From positions 21,403,388 to 21,467,387 of the forward strand of contig CM025850.1 of assembly GCA_003952965.2 (NCBI GenBank): a stretch of 64,000 nucleotides of DNA, read 5' to 3'. The notes under the pieces are model-generated. The model did no database searches, was not told the DNA's origin, and saw only the letters and a program-made list of their open reading frames with translations. The number at the start of each line of letters is the position of its first letter. Within the stretch, counting starts at the first letter, position 1. The stretch is from Morella rubra (Eukaryota > Streptophyta > Magnoliopsida > Fagales > Myricaceae). Positions 37,183-48,249 of this stretch are shown here, piece by piece. The position numbers and the translations under genes were made by a program.

Positions 37183-38279
37183 GTATTTTATTTCTGTGCC
37201 ACTCTCTCTCTCTCAAGAAACAAATGCAAACCTTCAGAATTGTCTATCAAAATTTCTGATCCTAATGGTTTTCACTGCTTTAAGATTTCAAAGGTGAGCG
37301 TTCAGATGTAGTTCTGATTCAGATTCTATGACCGTGTTTTTGATACCCATTGCAGAATATTTGCTTGGTTAGCAAAAATGTTCTGCGCATGTGTATTAGT
37401 TCGTTCTCACTGTGTCGTTGTTTCAATAAAAACTTGCAGTGCTAAGCATGTTGCTTAGTTGATCCAACCATGGTATTTTGTTAAATACTTCATACAGACT
37501 TATTTTTCAAGGAGTGTTTAGTGGGAGAATTGAGATATGAGAAGGCAAGCTTAATTTTTCGAGTTGAGGTCTGTTTCCCCCCCTCCAAATGCATATTTGA
37601 TGTTACTAGGCTATGTGTAATTAATGATACATAAAACAGGTTTATCTATGCTGGAGAGCTTAACAATGATCTAAAGCACCCTTGTCTAAACTAGGGGTAT
37701 GGTCCTATAAATAATTTTTCGCTGGAGTGTTCTCTCAAGTGTGATTTAGTTCTTAAATTACTGACTTAACATGTTAGTCTTGATTGCAGTTTAGCTATTT
37801 CACTATATCCTATTTTTTTTCATTTATGATTGGAGACTCAATTTTCACCATCTAAGAATAGGTGGAAACATTGTATAATATGGTTATACCCGACTGCTTA
37901 GCTCTAGCATTTCAATCCATTATTTGTTCAGTTGAGATGGGGAACTCAAGTTTCATTTAAGAATAGGTGGAAATGTGGTATGATTTGTGATACCCAAACG
38001 CTGGCTCTTTAATTTTTAGTAACCCTTTGCTACTTTGGTGTCCGAAACTGTATTTGCTGCTGTTTTCCTAACCATAGTACTGTTGTCAATGGTATTCACA
38101 CCACTTAAACAAGGCATGGAAAAAAGCAAATTCTCATTTTCTCTGTTTTGATGGTGTGAGAAGATTAAGCTTTAACTAGTCCGAGAATTTTTTTATTACA
38201 TGGGTTGTCAAATGTTATTTTGAAATGTATGAATAGTGGAGATCCTCTGTTCTTGACTTCTTTCCATCTGTTTTTGTAG

Positions 38280-38367
38280 GACTATACAGGCAAACACATC
38301 CAGAAGTAACAGTTCTGATCCTCTAGATGCCATACAACATTTACACAACCGCCAATTCATGCTCCAG
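38280..38367 (+). pseudogene. Unidentified 88-nt exon, right copy
   Basis: TTTTTGTAG precedes and GTTGTTG follows an open 29-codon stretch beginning TIQANTSRSNSSDPLDAIQH and ending LHNRQFMLQ. The left-arm copy (near 21870-21957) has one extra A that breaks the frame. The gene of origin is not recognised. Confidence 0.4.
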
Positions 38368-38480
38368 GTTGTTGTTGATCTGAACTTGAATTCATGTAAA
38401 GTTGTAAAAACTCTGAATTTGCTTATATTATGAATGTGGGTGATGCGGTAATGTACCCCCATGTGCAGAGATGCATCATT

Positions 38481-39749
38481 CTGTTTTGTCAGTTTATTGG
38501 TATTCCACAGATCAACAATGTTTTATTTCTCTTGAAGGAATCTTGAAATGAATCAACAAGTATAGCTCAATTAATGCAAAAAAATAAGGAACTTCAGGAA
38601 AAAAAAAATAGCACGAAAATCTCCATTATATGATGCAGAAAGTACACAAATTAAAACCAACTACTGCAGATCTCTTCAGTTGCTAAGCATGAAAGCAAAA
38701 AAAAAAAAAAATGACTACTTCAGAAATGCCCACGGGTGAATATGTACCAATTGCAACCAACTTGTCGTGGGCCAAACTATTTTTCGACGAGCACACTCTC
38801 GTTGCAGCAGCTCACAGACTTTACCGAAATCAATCACGACGACTATCGCTCGCTCAGGCATGCCCATTACCAACGGAAAATGATCATTATTGCAGGTACG
38901 CCCATCGTTGTTGGGAACTAAAAACCGACTTGGCTGGCAGCAAAATAATCGTCGGCGAAAGATGTGGCATTCCTGACCCATGGAAATCGTCGGCGCAAAG
39001 CAACTACAACCAGCTCGTTGGACTTGCGGTCCTCATCACCGATGGCAAAAATAGCTTCTTCCAACGAACTTCATAGTCACCGTTGCCTCCCTGCCCCGAC
39101 AGAGGTGTTGAGTCATTGAAGACGAGCTGCCTTGACGTTGCAACCTCGACGAAGCTTCAACGACCCATTGCAGTGGCTGAAGAGCTCTTCTGACGACTTA
39201 TGCCATTTTTTTCCGACGGAAGCCTCCGTCTGCGATGACCGATTTTTCACAGGTGTATAGAGAGGAGTGAAATGTAATTAAATTGATAATTAAAATTACA
39301 TAATGTCAGGACCTAATAATTGATGAGAGAAAAATGTATTTAACTTTACTAAATAAATACATTAGAAAGGAGTAGAAAAATACATGAGTATGAACTTCAA
39401 AAAGCCATCATCTGGAAAACTTTGGACTTCGTAATCCTCACCAAACATTTAACAATGTACTAGTTATCCTTTATTTTTCAATCAGAGCAGGTTGTGCACT
39501 CAAATTAAGTAGGTAGGTAAGATAAAAGGGTCACCCACTACAACCTCAATCCCATTTCTCTCCTATACAATATAAGTTGCTTATGAGAGTTAAGAAAATA
39601 ATTATCTACATCTTACAAGGGATCAAGAGTGATTAACTGAATGTAGAGAAAGAATTAAACTCATGCATGGTTGGATGAGATGATTTGTAGGATTAGATTG
39701 ACATTGAAAGAGAAGGAGAGTGAGAGTAAGAGGAGAGGGTGTCAACTAG
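38481..39749. other. Intergenic DNA with GC-rich patch, right copy
   Basis: This is the mirror of 20493-21750. A plus-strand frame of 121 codons (38711-39076) starts MTTSEMPTGEYVPIATNLSW. It has no recognisable domain and is broken in the left arm by one base, so I do not call it a gene. 39240-39749 is noncoding. Confidence 0.35.
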
Positions 39750-41045
39750 GACTACAACAAAATTGCTTTTTTCGGATGGAAAAATAAATCCATCCCAAAA
39801 AATATCTTTTCGGGACAGTTTTATTTCCATCTTAAAAGAATAGGCATTTTTTGTTGTTGTCAAAGAGTGTCACCTAAAATAGATACTATTATTTTTTTGA
39901 TGTGCCTTACCATCCGAGCAGAAATCAAGAACTATTAGAATCGTTCAATCATGTTCAAACGTTAAACAACGGTCCATGCCATAGTGTTTGATACCGTTCT
40001 ACGCCGTTCCAACGCTCCTAAACAAGCATGTTCGATACCGTTCGTAGGCATTGCAACGTTTTGCATCCTAGACATTAGATCATCTTTGGATGAGATTCAA
40101 ACAGTAAAGCTTTCTCTGTTTGATACTGTTTGCACGCATTTAGATGGGATTATAGTTAGTGTTCAAACGGTAAGAACTAGTACGTTAACCCGTTTGAAGG
40201 TGGCCATACAGTCGTAATGCAACCACGTCCAAACACTTATTGTACCACTTGAACTGAATTTTTATTTTGCATTTTTCAATTCTGGCATACTTCAACATTT
40301 TCTTTTAAATTTTGTAAAATAAAAAACCATTAGAATGGCAAAGAATGACATTGGTCTGTATCAACTGGTATCCAAAGGAATACAAACACTTTTAAATTGT
40401 TGCTCCGTGTTCAACTGATATGTTCGAAATCGCTCGAACGGTAACCTAGCCCGTTCTAACGGTTTTCGCTAAATGCATTGCTTCACATACTATCCGAATG
40501 GTTGAGTTAAATCGTTCGAGACAACACCAAAATGGTGGTTTGAGCTATAATGTCCGAATGACACAATACACTGTTCGAACGGTGCTACACGAAAACAGAA
40601 ATGGTCAAGTCAACTTGGCCAACTCGGTCATTTTCCAATAGAAATACATGCATGCATAACGTGAAAATCACCACAAGAGGCGTACACAAACTCCAAACAT
40701 ACACATTCAAAAAAAAAAAAAAAAAAAGCAATTCAAAGCAAAATGTACCAAAACAAGTCTAAAATAAAATCAAAATCCATAAACTAAAAACGAATTGTAA
40801 AATCTAACAAAAAGATAATTATAATCAGTTATAAGTGATTAAAACACTAATATGAAGGATGCCTTTGCTAAGAAATACGAGTTCCATGGTAGAATTATAA
40901 TCAGCGTTACATCTTTGATCCAAAAAAGACACTTTTATTTTGGGACTGAATTTTTTTCTCCCAAAATGAAAATTTTGTCCCAAAAAAGAAACTTTTCGGG
41001 ACGGTTTTAATTACCCCATACATGGGGGTGCAAAATGTTTTTTTT
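39750..41045. mobile_element. Non-autonomous CACTA-like element, right copy
   Basis: This is the mirror of 19196-20492. The end reads GGACTACAACAAAATTGC at about 39749. Subterminal GTTCGAACGG-type motifs are densest at 39900-40600. The 77-codon frame at 39984-40217 is made of these repeats and is not a gene. Confidence 0.55.
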
Positions 41046-42889
41046 CCCTTAAAATAAAAACATAGAACATGTGATCATATTACAGGATATAAATAGGATG
41101 AAAAAAATGAGATGCTTAATGCCAGGTAATATGAATCCAAGTAGTTTTCTCCATAAATTACTTTATTGAGATATCCATTTTTTCAACCTCCACCGTGTTC
41201 TATTTAACTTCTAGAGTCAGAGTTGTGCGTTCCTTTACCTTTTCTTTTGGTATTCTGTGATTTTCATCTTCCCTAAAATAACTCAAAGCATAGCTCTACT
41301 CCATCCATTCGGAGGCCACCTCTTGATCCATGTCAAGGACATGGTTGTACTTCCTCCAGTGACTGGTACCGCCACACTTCCCTATATTATTATTAAATGT
41401 TTCAAGGAATATTTCGAATATTATTATTTCACACAATGCAATTTTGAACCATGGTGACATTGAACTAGCCCTGTTAGTTCAAATCGAGGTCCATGCTTCA
41501 TTAATATTCGATTTTATTTGCATTTGTCAATCAATTTCCAATGATGACATGTATAAAGGTGAATCATATGCCAACATATCAAACCAAACTTTCTCCAATA
41601 ATTTTTTCAATGCATCGACATAAGATTTTTGGTTCACTAATTGTACTGTTTATTTAATTCTTTAAGGTAACAAATTCTAGATGTAAGAATCTCCATATGC
41701 TGCCTATAAAGTAATAGTTCAGAATGAGACCCTCTAAATCTTTAAGCTTTGATTATCATTAGACCTTCGTTCTAGGTGACATTTTTCTCTTTTTAATTCT
41801 ACCATTATTATTCCTTTTGTCTATTGATTCATTAAAATTTTCTCCTTCTAATATTTATAACTTTTATGAGAAGTTTACTTATGGAAAGGATTATTTTTAA
41901 TTCCATAGATTCATGGCTAAAGTCCTAGGTACAAATTTTCAGCATTTCAATGCTATAAGCCCATTGTTTCTAGGTGCCTTTCTTTATTCTTTTTAAGACT
42001 TCGCTAATTCTTTTTTATTAACCAATTTGGCGCCTAATTACTGAGGCCAATTTCAGATTATAATCAATTCTTCAGGTCTGGAAAATTTCAAGCCCAATGG
42101 CCCTCTGAATGGCTCATTTCTCTTGTAAGGCCCGGTTCCTCTTTAGGCCCAATACTCAAGGATTTTGCTAATTCCTTCTTTTAACTAAGCCTTTAGCCCA
42201 TAGGTGCTTTTATTTACTTAATTACCTCTAAGGTAAGATTTATTTAAGCCCCAAAATAAAGTCATTAGCTCATCATTTTGGCCCAAAGACATTCCCTCGT
42301 TATACTAGTCCCTTGATTTTTAATTAACTCAAGTTATGGCCCATTTTGAACTAACAAAACAAGCTACTGTTTTGCATGTAATTTCCATATTCGAAACGGA
42401 TGTAACATCATCACATATAATCATCAAAAACAGGTCATTAAATAGCCCATATGCAATCTAATTAACAACAGAACACACAAAGCCAACAAGATTCCCCCGT
42501 GAATACGTCTGTCCTCCTCTCAATCCTATGTCCATTTCCTGCATTTCATTCATTAGACTTAACATGCTAGGTCACCAACACGTCCAGCTTTCATTTAATC
42601 ATGTAAATCAGTAACTAAAATGTAATATCTTACCTCAAAACAGAACACATATGTCACGCCCTATGTCCATATTTATCTCTAAGCTCTCTTTATAGTAATG
42701 CTAATTAGGCGAGGTTAGGGCATGTAAGTTCTCCTAGGATAATGTAAATCTTGACAAAGGGGTTGAGAAAGTTGCAAGAAATGAAGAAAAGGAAGATACA
42801 CGTATACAAGTGTAAGAGACTCAAGAGCCCGAATAGGAAATGCTACAAAACAACAAAAATTACCCAAAGTATGAAAGTATGTCAAAAGT
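41046..42889. other. LTR-like DNA without genes, right copy
   Basis: This is the mirror of 17400-19190. TGTCACGCCCTATG at about 42652 looks like a gypsy LTR start. There is no supported gene; a 66-codon plus-strand frame at 41257-41457 is shared by both arms but unrecognised. Confidence 0.35.
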
Positions 42890-43365
42890 CATCCTTTCGA
42901 TCAAATCATTGGTAATGTAGAGAAAGAGGTAAGTACTCGCTCTTCTTTAAACCATGCTAATAATATGCTTTACTTTTTCAACTTGAGCCTAAGAATTTCC
43001 TTGAGGCTAAAGATGATGAAAGTTGGATCCATGCTATGAAAGAAGAGAAATTTTTTTTTTAGAAAAACCAAGTATGGCATCTAGCCCCTCGACCTAAGGA
43101 TTTTCCAATTATTGGTAGAAAATGTGTTTTTAGAAACAAAATGGATGAATCCGGAGTTGTAGTAAGGAACAAAGCAAGATTATAGCCCAAGGTTACAATC
43201 AAGAAAAGAGAATTGATTTTGATGAAACATTTTCTCCTATTGCTAGATTAGAATCTATTCACATGTTACTTCACTTTCTTGTTATAAAGATTTTAAACTC
43301 TTTCAAATGGATGTGAAAAGTGCCTTCCTAAATCGTTTTCTATTGGAGGAAGTTTACGTTGAGCT
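42890..43365 (+). pseudogene. Ty1/copia reverse-transcriptase remnant, right copy
   Basis: In shifting frames the plus strand encodes HPFDQIIGN (the linker before copia reverse transcriptase), ESWIHAMKEE, RKCVFRNKMDESGVVVRNKA, then GYNQEKRIDFDETFSPIARL-type sequence and a degraded FKLFQMDVKSAFLNG-like segment. These are successive landmarks of the RVT_2 domain. Stops and frameshifts are frequent, and the catalytic YVDD block is missing because the sequence breaks off at the GTGTCGACAC cluster. This is a 5' fragment of the domain only. Confidence 0.78.
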
Positions 43366-43464
43366 AGTGTCGACACCATTTATATATGCGTCGACACATT
43401 AGTCATTTCCCCGAAAGCACTGTGTGCTATGTGTTGACACTCACTAACCACGTGTCGACACATT
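43366..43464. repeat. Cluster of GTGTCGACAC palindromes, right copy
   Basis: This is the mirror of 16787-16881: four perfect or one-off GTGTCGACAC palindromes in under 100 bp, about 200 bp upstream of the ATG at 43666. This could be promoter-proximal DNA of the mobile-element gene, a protein-binding array, or leftover tandem repeat of the copia element. Confidence 0.75.
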
Positions 43465-43665
43465 TTTCGAAATGATATTTTCTGGAGACAGTTCACATCA
43501 CCCATATAAATACCTTTTAAGGGAAAAGAGTCGACACTTTCTACTTCTCTCCTTTCAGAAACCTTTGCTGTCATTCCTAAACACTCCCAAAATTCCCATT
43601 AACCACCTTTCTCTCAAATCCACTGTCGATTACCATCGTGTTCTACCCTATCCTTCTCCAGCAAA

Positions 43666-44772
43666 ATGTCCAGTGGTCGCACGAAGAGGGTCACTCGCCA
43701 AACGCCCATTGATGAGAGTTCTAGGGCACAAAAAAGGGGAAAATCACTAAGGAACCGAATAAGGCTTTAGAAATGCAGTTATTCCGTTTAGGGCTGACCA
43801 GAAATCACTTTGCGCAAGATTTTCGTCATAAAAAAGGTAATTTCTGGCCGTTGGGTCCTCTTTTCTTGGTTCACGGAGCATGGCTTTGATTACAAGGCAA
43901 TGTTTGCTTACCAAGGGTGGTCTGCCTTTATGGGTATGAGGCTGGATGCCTACCCCTTCTTGGTTAAGTAGGCATGCATTTGCCAATTTCTCATTCACTG
44001 TGACTAAGGATGCTTCCAGTTTAGTCAAGGGGAATCATTTGGATTTTTTGTAACTTCCCTAAACACTAGGGCCTCTGCTCCCAATTCTGCCAAGAAATTC
44101 TTTGAATTGTATGGTTGGAGTGGGTTGTCTGATGTGGAGCCCATTCAGATTCTTAGAGTTGTGATGGATGACCCTAACCTGACTGATGTGGTTAAGCTTG
44201 AGGCCAATGATTTAAATGTCTATTGGAGACTCTTGCATCATATGGTCTGCAATATAATTCTCCCTAGGATAGGAAAATTTGAGTATGTGATTTTGTTAGA
44301 TCTATTTGTGATGTATTGTCTCATCACACGTACTTAAATGAATCTTGGCCATTTGATTTTGAATCACATGAATGCTACATTTGAAAAGAAAATAAAAGGT
44401 CTACCTTATGGTATGCTGTTTACCCGTATGTTTCTTGTATTTGAAGTTGAGATGGGTGGGGAAGAAAAGGAAAATCCTAAAGAGTCCAAAGAGTACAACA
44501 AGAAGACTCCTATGTTGATGGGTTTTATTGAGAATGAGAATGGTGAGTGGGTAAAGAAAGGGGTGGTGACCCCTCAGAAGGGTGGTCCTGAATCTAATGA
44601 AGATGATGAGGTTGAAGCTGAAGAGCCTGAGGGGGTTGTTGCAGGTGAAGCAACTCCACACCCTGCTACCTCTCTTGCTCCTACCTCTTCATCTCGGGTT
44701 GATCCTTCTGTGAGTTATGAACCACAATTAGTTCATCTAGAAGCTTCTCTCATGGAATTGAAGTATGAGTAG
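43666..44772 (+). pseudogene. Second mobile-element protein, right copy
   Basis: The plus strand starts at ATG 43666 with the basic N-terminus MSSGRTKRVTRQTPIDESSR and meets a stop at 43770. Homology then continues in shifted frames through WPLGPLFLVHGAW and FTVTKDASSLVKGNHLDF. It becomes continuous from about 44070 (ASAPNSAKKFFELYGWSGLS) to a stop at 44337. After that stop it resumes with NLGHLILNHMN and LPYGMLFTRMFLVFEVEMGG and an acidic, Pro/Ser-rich tail to 44772. At about 370 codons with at least three breaks it is not functional. It looks like a helical structural or DNA-binding protein of a transposon; the family is uncertain. Codon use and the decay pattern match the neighbouring CACTA-1 frames. 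Confidence 0.5.
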
Positions 44773-45335
44773 AAGCAACTGGGCAAGCATGTTGATTCAT
44801 TGGCGTGTGGACGTCTATCCGTTATATGTTGTCGTTTTTCCTAGTATATATACACATATTAAAAATAAGAGTTTTTAAGGAGTTATTTGTTGAGGACAGT
44901 TGTATTAGTGCGCGCACCTATGTTTCTTAAAACTAAGTCGTTTTATTACTCGTTCGGACTAGTTATTTGTGTGTGCGGACGTTTGTCTGTTATTCGCTGT
45001 TGTTTTTGATAGTATATATACACATGTTAAAAATTTCTTTTTTAGGAGTATTTTGTTATGGACGATTTTCTTATTGTGCGCACGTTTAGTCCCTAAAACT
45101 AGGTTGTTTTATTAGACGTTCAAACTCCCTCTATATGCATCCGAACGCTTGTTTGCATTAGAAGACATCGTTTTGCATGCTGTGTTAAAACGTCCAGACT
45201 GTATTAATTGATGGTTTATTTATTTTTGCCTTATTTTGCAGATTAAAAAAGTCTAAATGCCACCATTCGTCATCTTCCTCATTTGCCGAGACCTCTACGC
45301 AGCAAAATCCTGAAGAGTCCAGAGGATTATATGAC

Positions 45336-46431
45336 GTGAGAGGAGTAGCTGGAGCAGCAGCGGTTGAGATACTCAGCCGATCAGTTATTGTAGAGCGTGA
45401 GGTCTCTGTTGTTGACTTAGAGGAGCTGAAGTATATGGGCCGGAGTATTGGCGACATTATGGATGACCAAGGTTGGATTGGGTATCTAAAGAGAGATGAC
45501 ATAGCGTCTGTAGATCTAGTCTGGGAGTTTTACACTGTACTGCTGGATGTTAAGGATATTGAAGTAATGCTATGGACTGTCACTGTATGCGGGGTGACTT
45601 TTCAGTTGTCACCAGACATCCTAGTGGCATTTATGAGGCTGCAGAGTTTGATTGGAGCATACCCTACAGTGGAGAAGGCGAACAAGCTAGATGTGGAAAA
45701 CATCTTCCGTACTTTCACGGGCCAGAACGTGGTGCTGTTTGGACCCTTTGTTAGATAGAAGTTCATGCTCCCTTTAAGGTGTATTCTGCACCTCATCTTT
45801 GCCTACGATATCGAGTCGAGGGCTTGCAAGACAGAGTGCCCTATTTTGAGAGACGAGTTGATGCTGGCTATGACTAGAGGATATGTTGTAGATCTTCCGC
45901 TGTATGTCTTCTGACTCTTTGGTTTGAGGCAAAGATCACTTCTTCTGCTGGGTTGCCATATAGTCTACTCTTGACACAATTCCTCCATAGTGTGGGTTGC
46001 ATGGATAGTCCGGACGAGGAAAGGAAGGCACCTATCGGTCTGATCTGTCAAACTACTTTGAGTCGTTCCAAGGCGTTCAGGCGGCAACAACAGGTCTTGC
46101 TTCCGGACAGTAGTAGGAAGTGGAAGAGCCCCCTCTCCATATGCATCAGGAGCGACTTGCATGGGCCGATGCTTAGATAGTGGACTTGAAGGGGATGGTT
46201 GAGGTTGCTATTTCACTAACGCATCAGTTGTGCGTCGACTTGGGGACCCATGTCTCCTCTATGGAGACTCAGATGACGGGATTGCAGCCATTCCTCACTA
46301 CCACTCCGGGCACCTTGTGTGTGATGTCGAGGAGGTTGGGCGCCATTGAAGATCAGCTTGGGAAGATGAGCGAATCCATGGGGAGGGATCCAGTCAGCCC
46401 GGTCCGCAGCATGATTAGGACTTTCTTTTAA
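45336..46431 (+). pseudogene. Putative plant transposon-type protein, right copy
   Basis: Open frame 45336-45755 carries LSRSVIVEREVSVVDLEELK, WIGYLKRDD, LVWEFYTVLLDVKD and LSPDILVAFM. A TAG at 45756-45758 interrupts it and it continues in the same frame with KFMLPLRCILHLIFAYDIES. One T is missing near 45909 relative to the left arm, shifting the frame; it resumes at 45953-46180 (LLLTQFLHSVG, DEERKAPIG). After another break, 46180-46431 gives a helical tail (QLCVDLGTHVSSMETQMTG). The domain organisation matches 'putative plant transposon protein' annotations; no biochemical activity is established for the family. A more decayed relative lies at 3879-4420. Confidence 0.65.
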
Positions 46432-46656
46432 TTTTTATCTCACGTTATTATTTTTGGACATTTATTATCATATTTTATTTTTGTTTTGGATATTTATTTT
46501 GGGTTTGTATTTTGGATATTTACGTTGATTTTGTTTTATGATGGTTAGTATTTATCTTTTTTTTTTTTTATATTATTTATAGTAATATTTACCTTTGAGG
46601 GTTTGTAATGTTCATGATCTGTTACTTAGAATGTTATTAATTATAACATTTATAAT

Positions 46657-46944
46657 CTTATGTTAAAATTTAAGATAAAATACATAAACATTAAGTTATA
46701 AGAAATGAATAATTAATATACTACATAGTATCAAAATTATTGAAGTATATATATATTAACTGTAACACTTAGAATCTTATGTTAAAATTTAAGATGAAAT
46801 ACATAAGCAATTAATTTATAAGAAATGAATAATTATATAAATGTATCAAAATTATTGAAGTATATATATATATATATATTAACTGCAACACTTAGAATCT
46901 TATGTTAAAATTTAAGATGAAATACGTAAGCAATTAATTTACTT
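46657..46944. repeat. Minisatellite, 2.4 copies of about 120 bp, right arm only
   Basis: Units start CTTATGTTAAAATTTAAGAT at 46657, 46776 and 46899 (the last partial). Each includes GAATAATTA and a TA-dinucleotide run. The left arm has only one unit equivalent, near 12840-12960, which accounts for most of the extra 160 bp in this arm. It lies inside CACTA-1, so it expanded after the arms formed, or contracted in the left arm. Confidence 0.85.
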
Positions 46945-47964
46945 ATCTAGGTAGCGTTCGGATGTATTTTAACTGTTCGGACGATTTTTGTTGAATAAAC
47001 GATGGCGTTTATTTAACAATAACGGTTTCTTGCATTCTAAATGAGGCGTCCGGACGTTCATTTTCTAATACGACATCGTGGAGTTGGATGTAAAACGGTG
47101 TCGTTGGCTTGTTTGAACAATTTATTGTATTTAATTCGAAAAGCGACCAGACGCATTTGAAATTTTGGATAACAGTTTGGATGGCAGCGAAATTCTTGGT
47201 GGTAAATTTTCATGCCAAATTTTTAAGGAAACCTGTCCGAACGTAACTTATTACCGTCCGAACGTAGTTTCGAGGAGTTAAGGGGCCGAAACCCAGAAAC
47301 TGTGTTCATTCGTAACTCTCCCGAAAACTGATAAAAATTATCTCCAATTCGTCTTAGCTCGGATTTCTTCTTGAAGAGTCATTTGAATCATTGAGGAGGA
47401 GGGTCAGGCATAGATTGCTCAAACTTTGGGTGGATTGGAGCACATCTTGTGATTTGGAAACTTTAGAGGTGCGGTGTTTTACGATTTTTGTGGGTTTTGA
47501 GTAAAAATATGTTGTTTTGCTTGATTGTGATTATTTAATGCTTTTGGTAGCTTAGAAACATGTTTGGTGTTGATTGGGTGTGAAAATAGTGATGTAAAAT
47601 GGTTGTTTTTTAATTAAAGTGGTAAGTGGGCGTCTGATTGTTGAAGGGTCTGTTCTTCGACAATCGCAGTTCAAACTTTTATTGTAGACTTCCGAATGGT
47701 GTTCTGGCAATTAAAGCTATTCAAGTGGCCTGCATGGCGTGCAGATGTTTCTTCACAAGACGACATCCTTTTGTTTGTTGTAGTGTAGACAACTGTTAAT
47801 CCATCCAAACGGTTTTGCGTGAAGTTTATTTAATATTTGTTTTGTTAATTCCCGAATTGTCCAAGTTATGGACAGTTTGGGATTAGACTATTGTAATGTA
47901 CATAAATTGATCTGGTCATTGATCAGTTTTTGTTGATGTTTGAATGTTTTTTGTTAGGTTAGCC

Positions 47965-48249
47965 ATGGATCACTCTGGGAAAAGTATCACCAAGGCCGGG
48001 GCATTGACTGAGCGACCAGCTTGGGCGGACAATATGGTAGTGGAGCTGAGGGAGAGTATGCGGACGATAGTGGAGCCGACACATATGTTGTGCAAGGATC
48101 TCCATATCCGCTTGACCACTCTGGAGACTAATTTTGATCTGACGGAGAGGGTTCTGAGGGAGGAGCTGAATGCTATGCAGATGGAACTGTTTTCTGTGAG
48201 AGAACATGTGTCCCAGTTGCACCAGGATCTCCATACTATTCCGATATAG
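47965..48249 (+). CDS. Coiled-coil mobile-element protein, 94 codons, right copy
   Basis: The frame opens at ATG 47965 (MDHSGKSITKAGALTERPAW) and runs to TAG at 48249; an upstream in-frame ATG at 47944 is less likely because the conserved block starts at MDHSGK. The rest is strongly helical, with heptad spacing through LRESMRTIVEPTHMLC, LETNFDLTERVLREELNAMQ and VREHVSQLHQDL. It is intact here, broken by one base in the left arm, and broken by stops in the copy at 62847-63107. It resembles the helical tail at 46180-46431 and may be an exon of a larger transposon protein. No function is assigned. Confidence 0.45.
   Translation: MDHSGKSITKAGALTERPAWADNMVVELRESMRTIVEPTHMLCKDLHIRLTTLETNFDLTERVLREELNAMQMELFSVREHVSQLHQDLHTIPI

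Larger units (their letters stand above)
32354..38480 (-). mobile_element. Probable Helitron with captured exon fragments, right copy
   Basis: This is the mirror of the left copy. The CTAG end is at 32354-32357 and the hairpin at 32368-32407, read on the minus strand. The captured exons run on the plus strand: 33821-34048, 35177-35230, 37138-37182 and 38280-38367. A GC-rich stretch next to the hairpin (32360-32760) includes a minus-strand frame of 101 codons (32522-32827), shortened to 79 in the left arm. I do not recognise it and treat it as non-coding. Confidence 0.4.
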
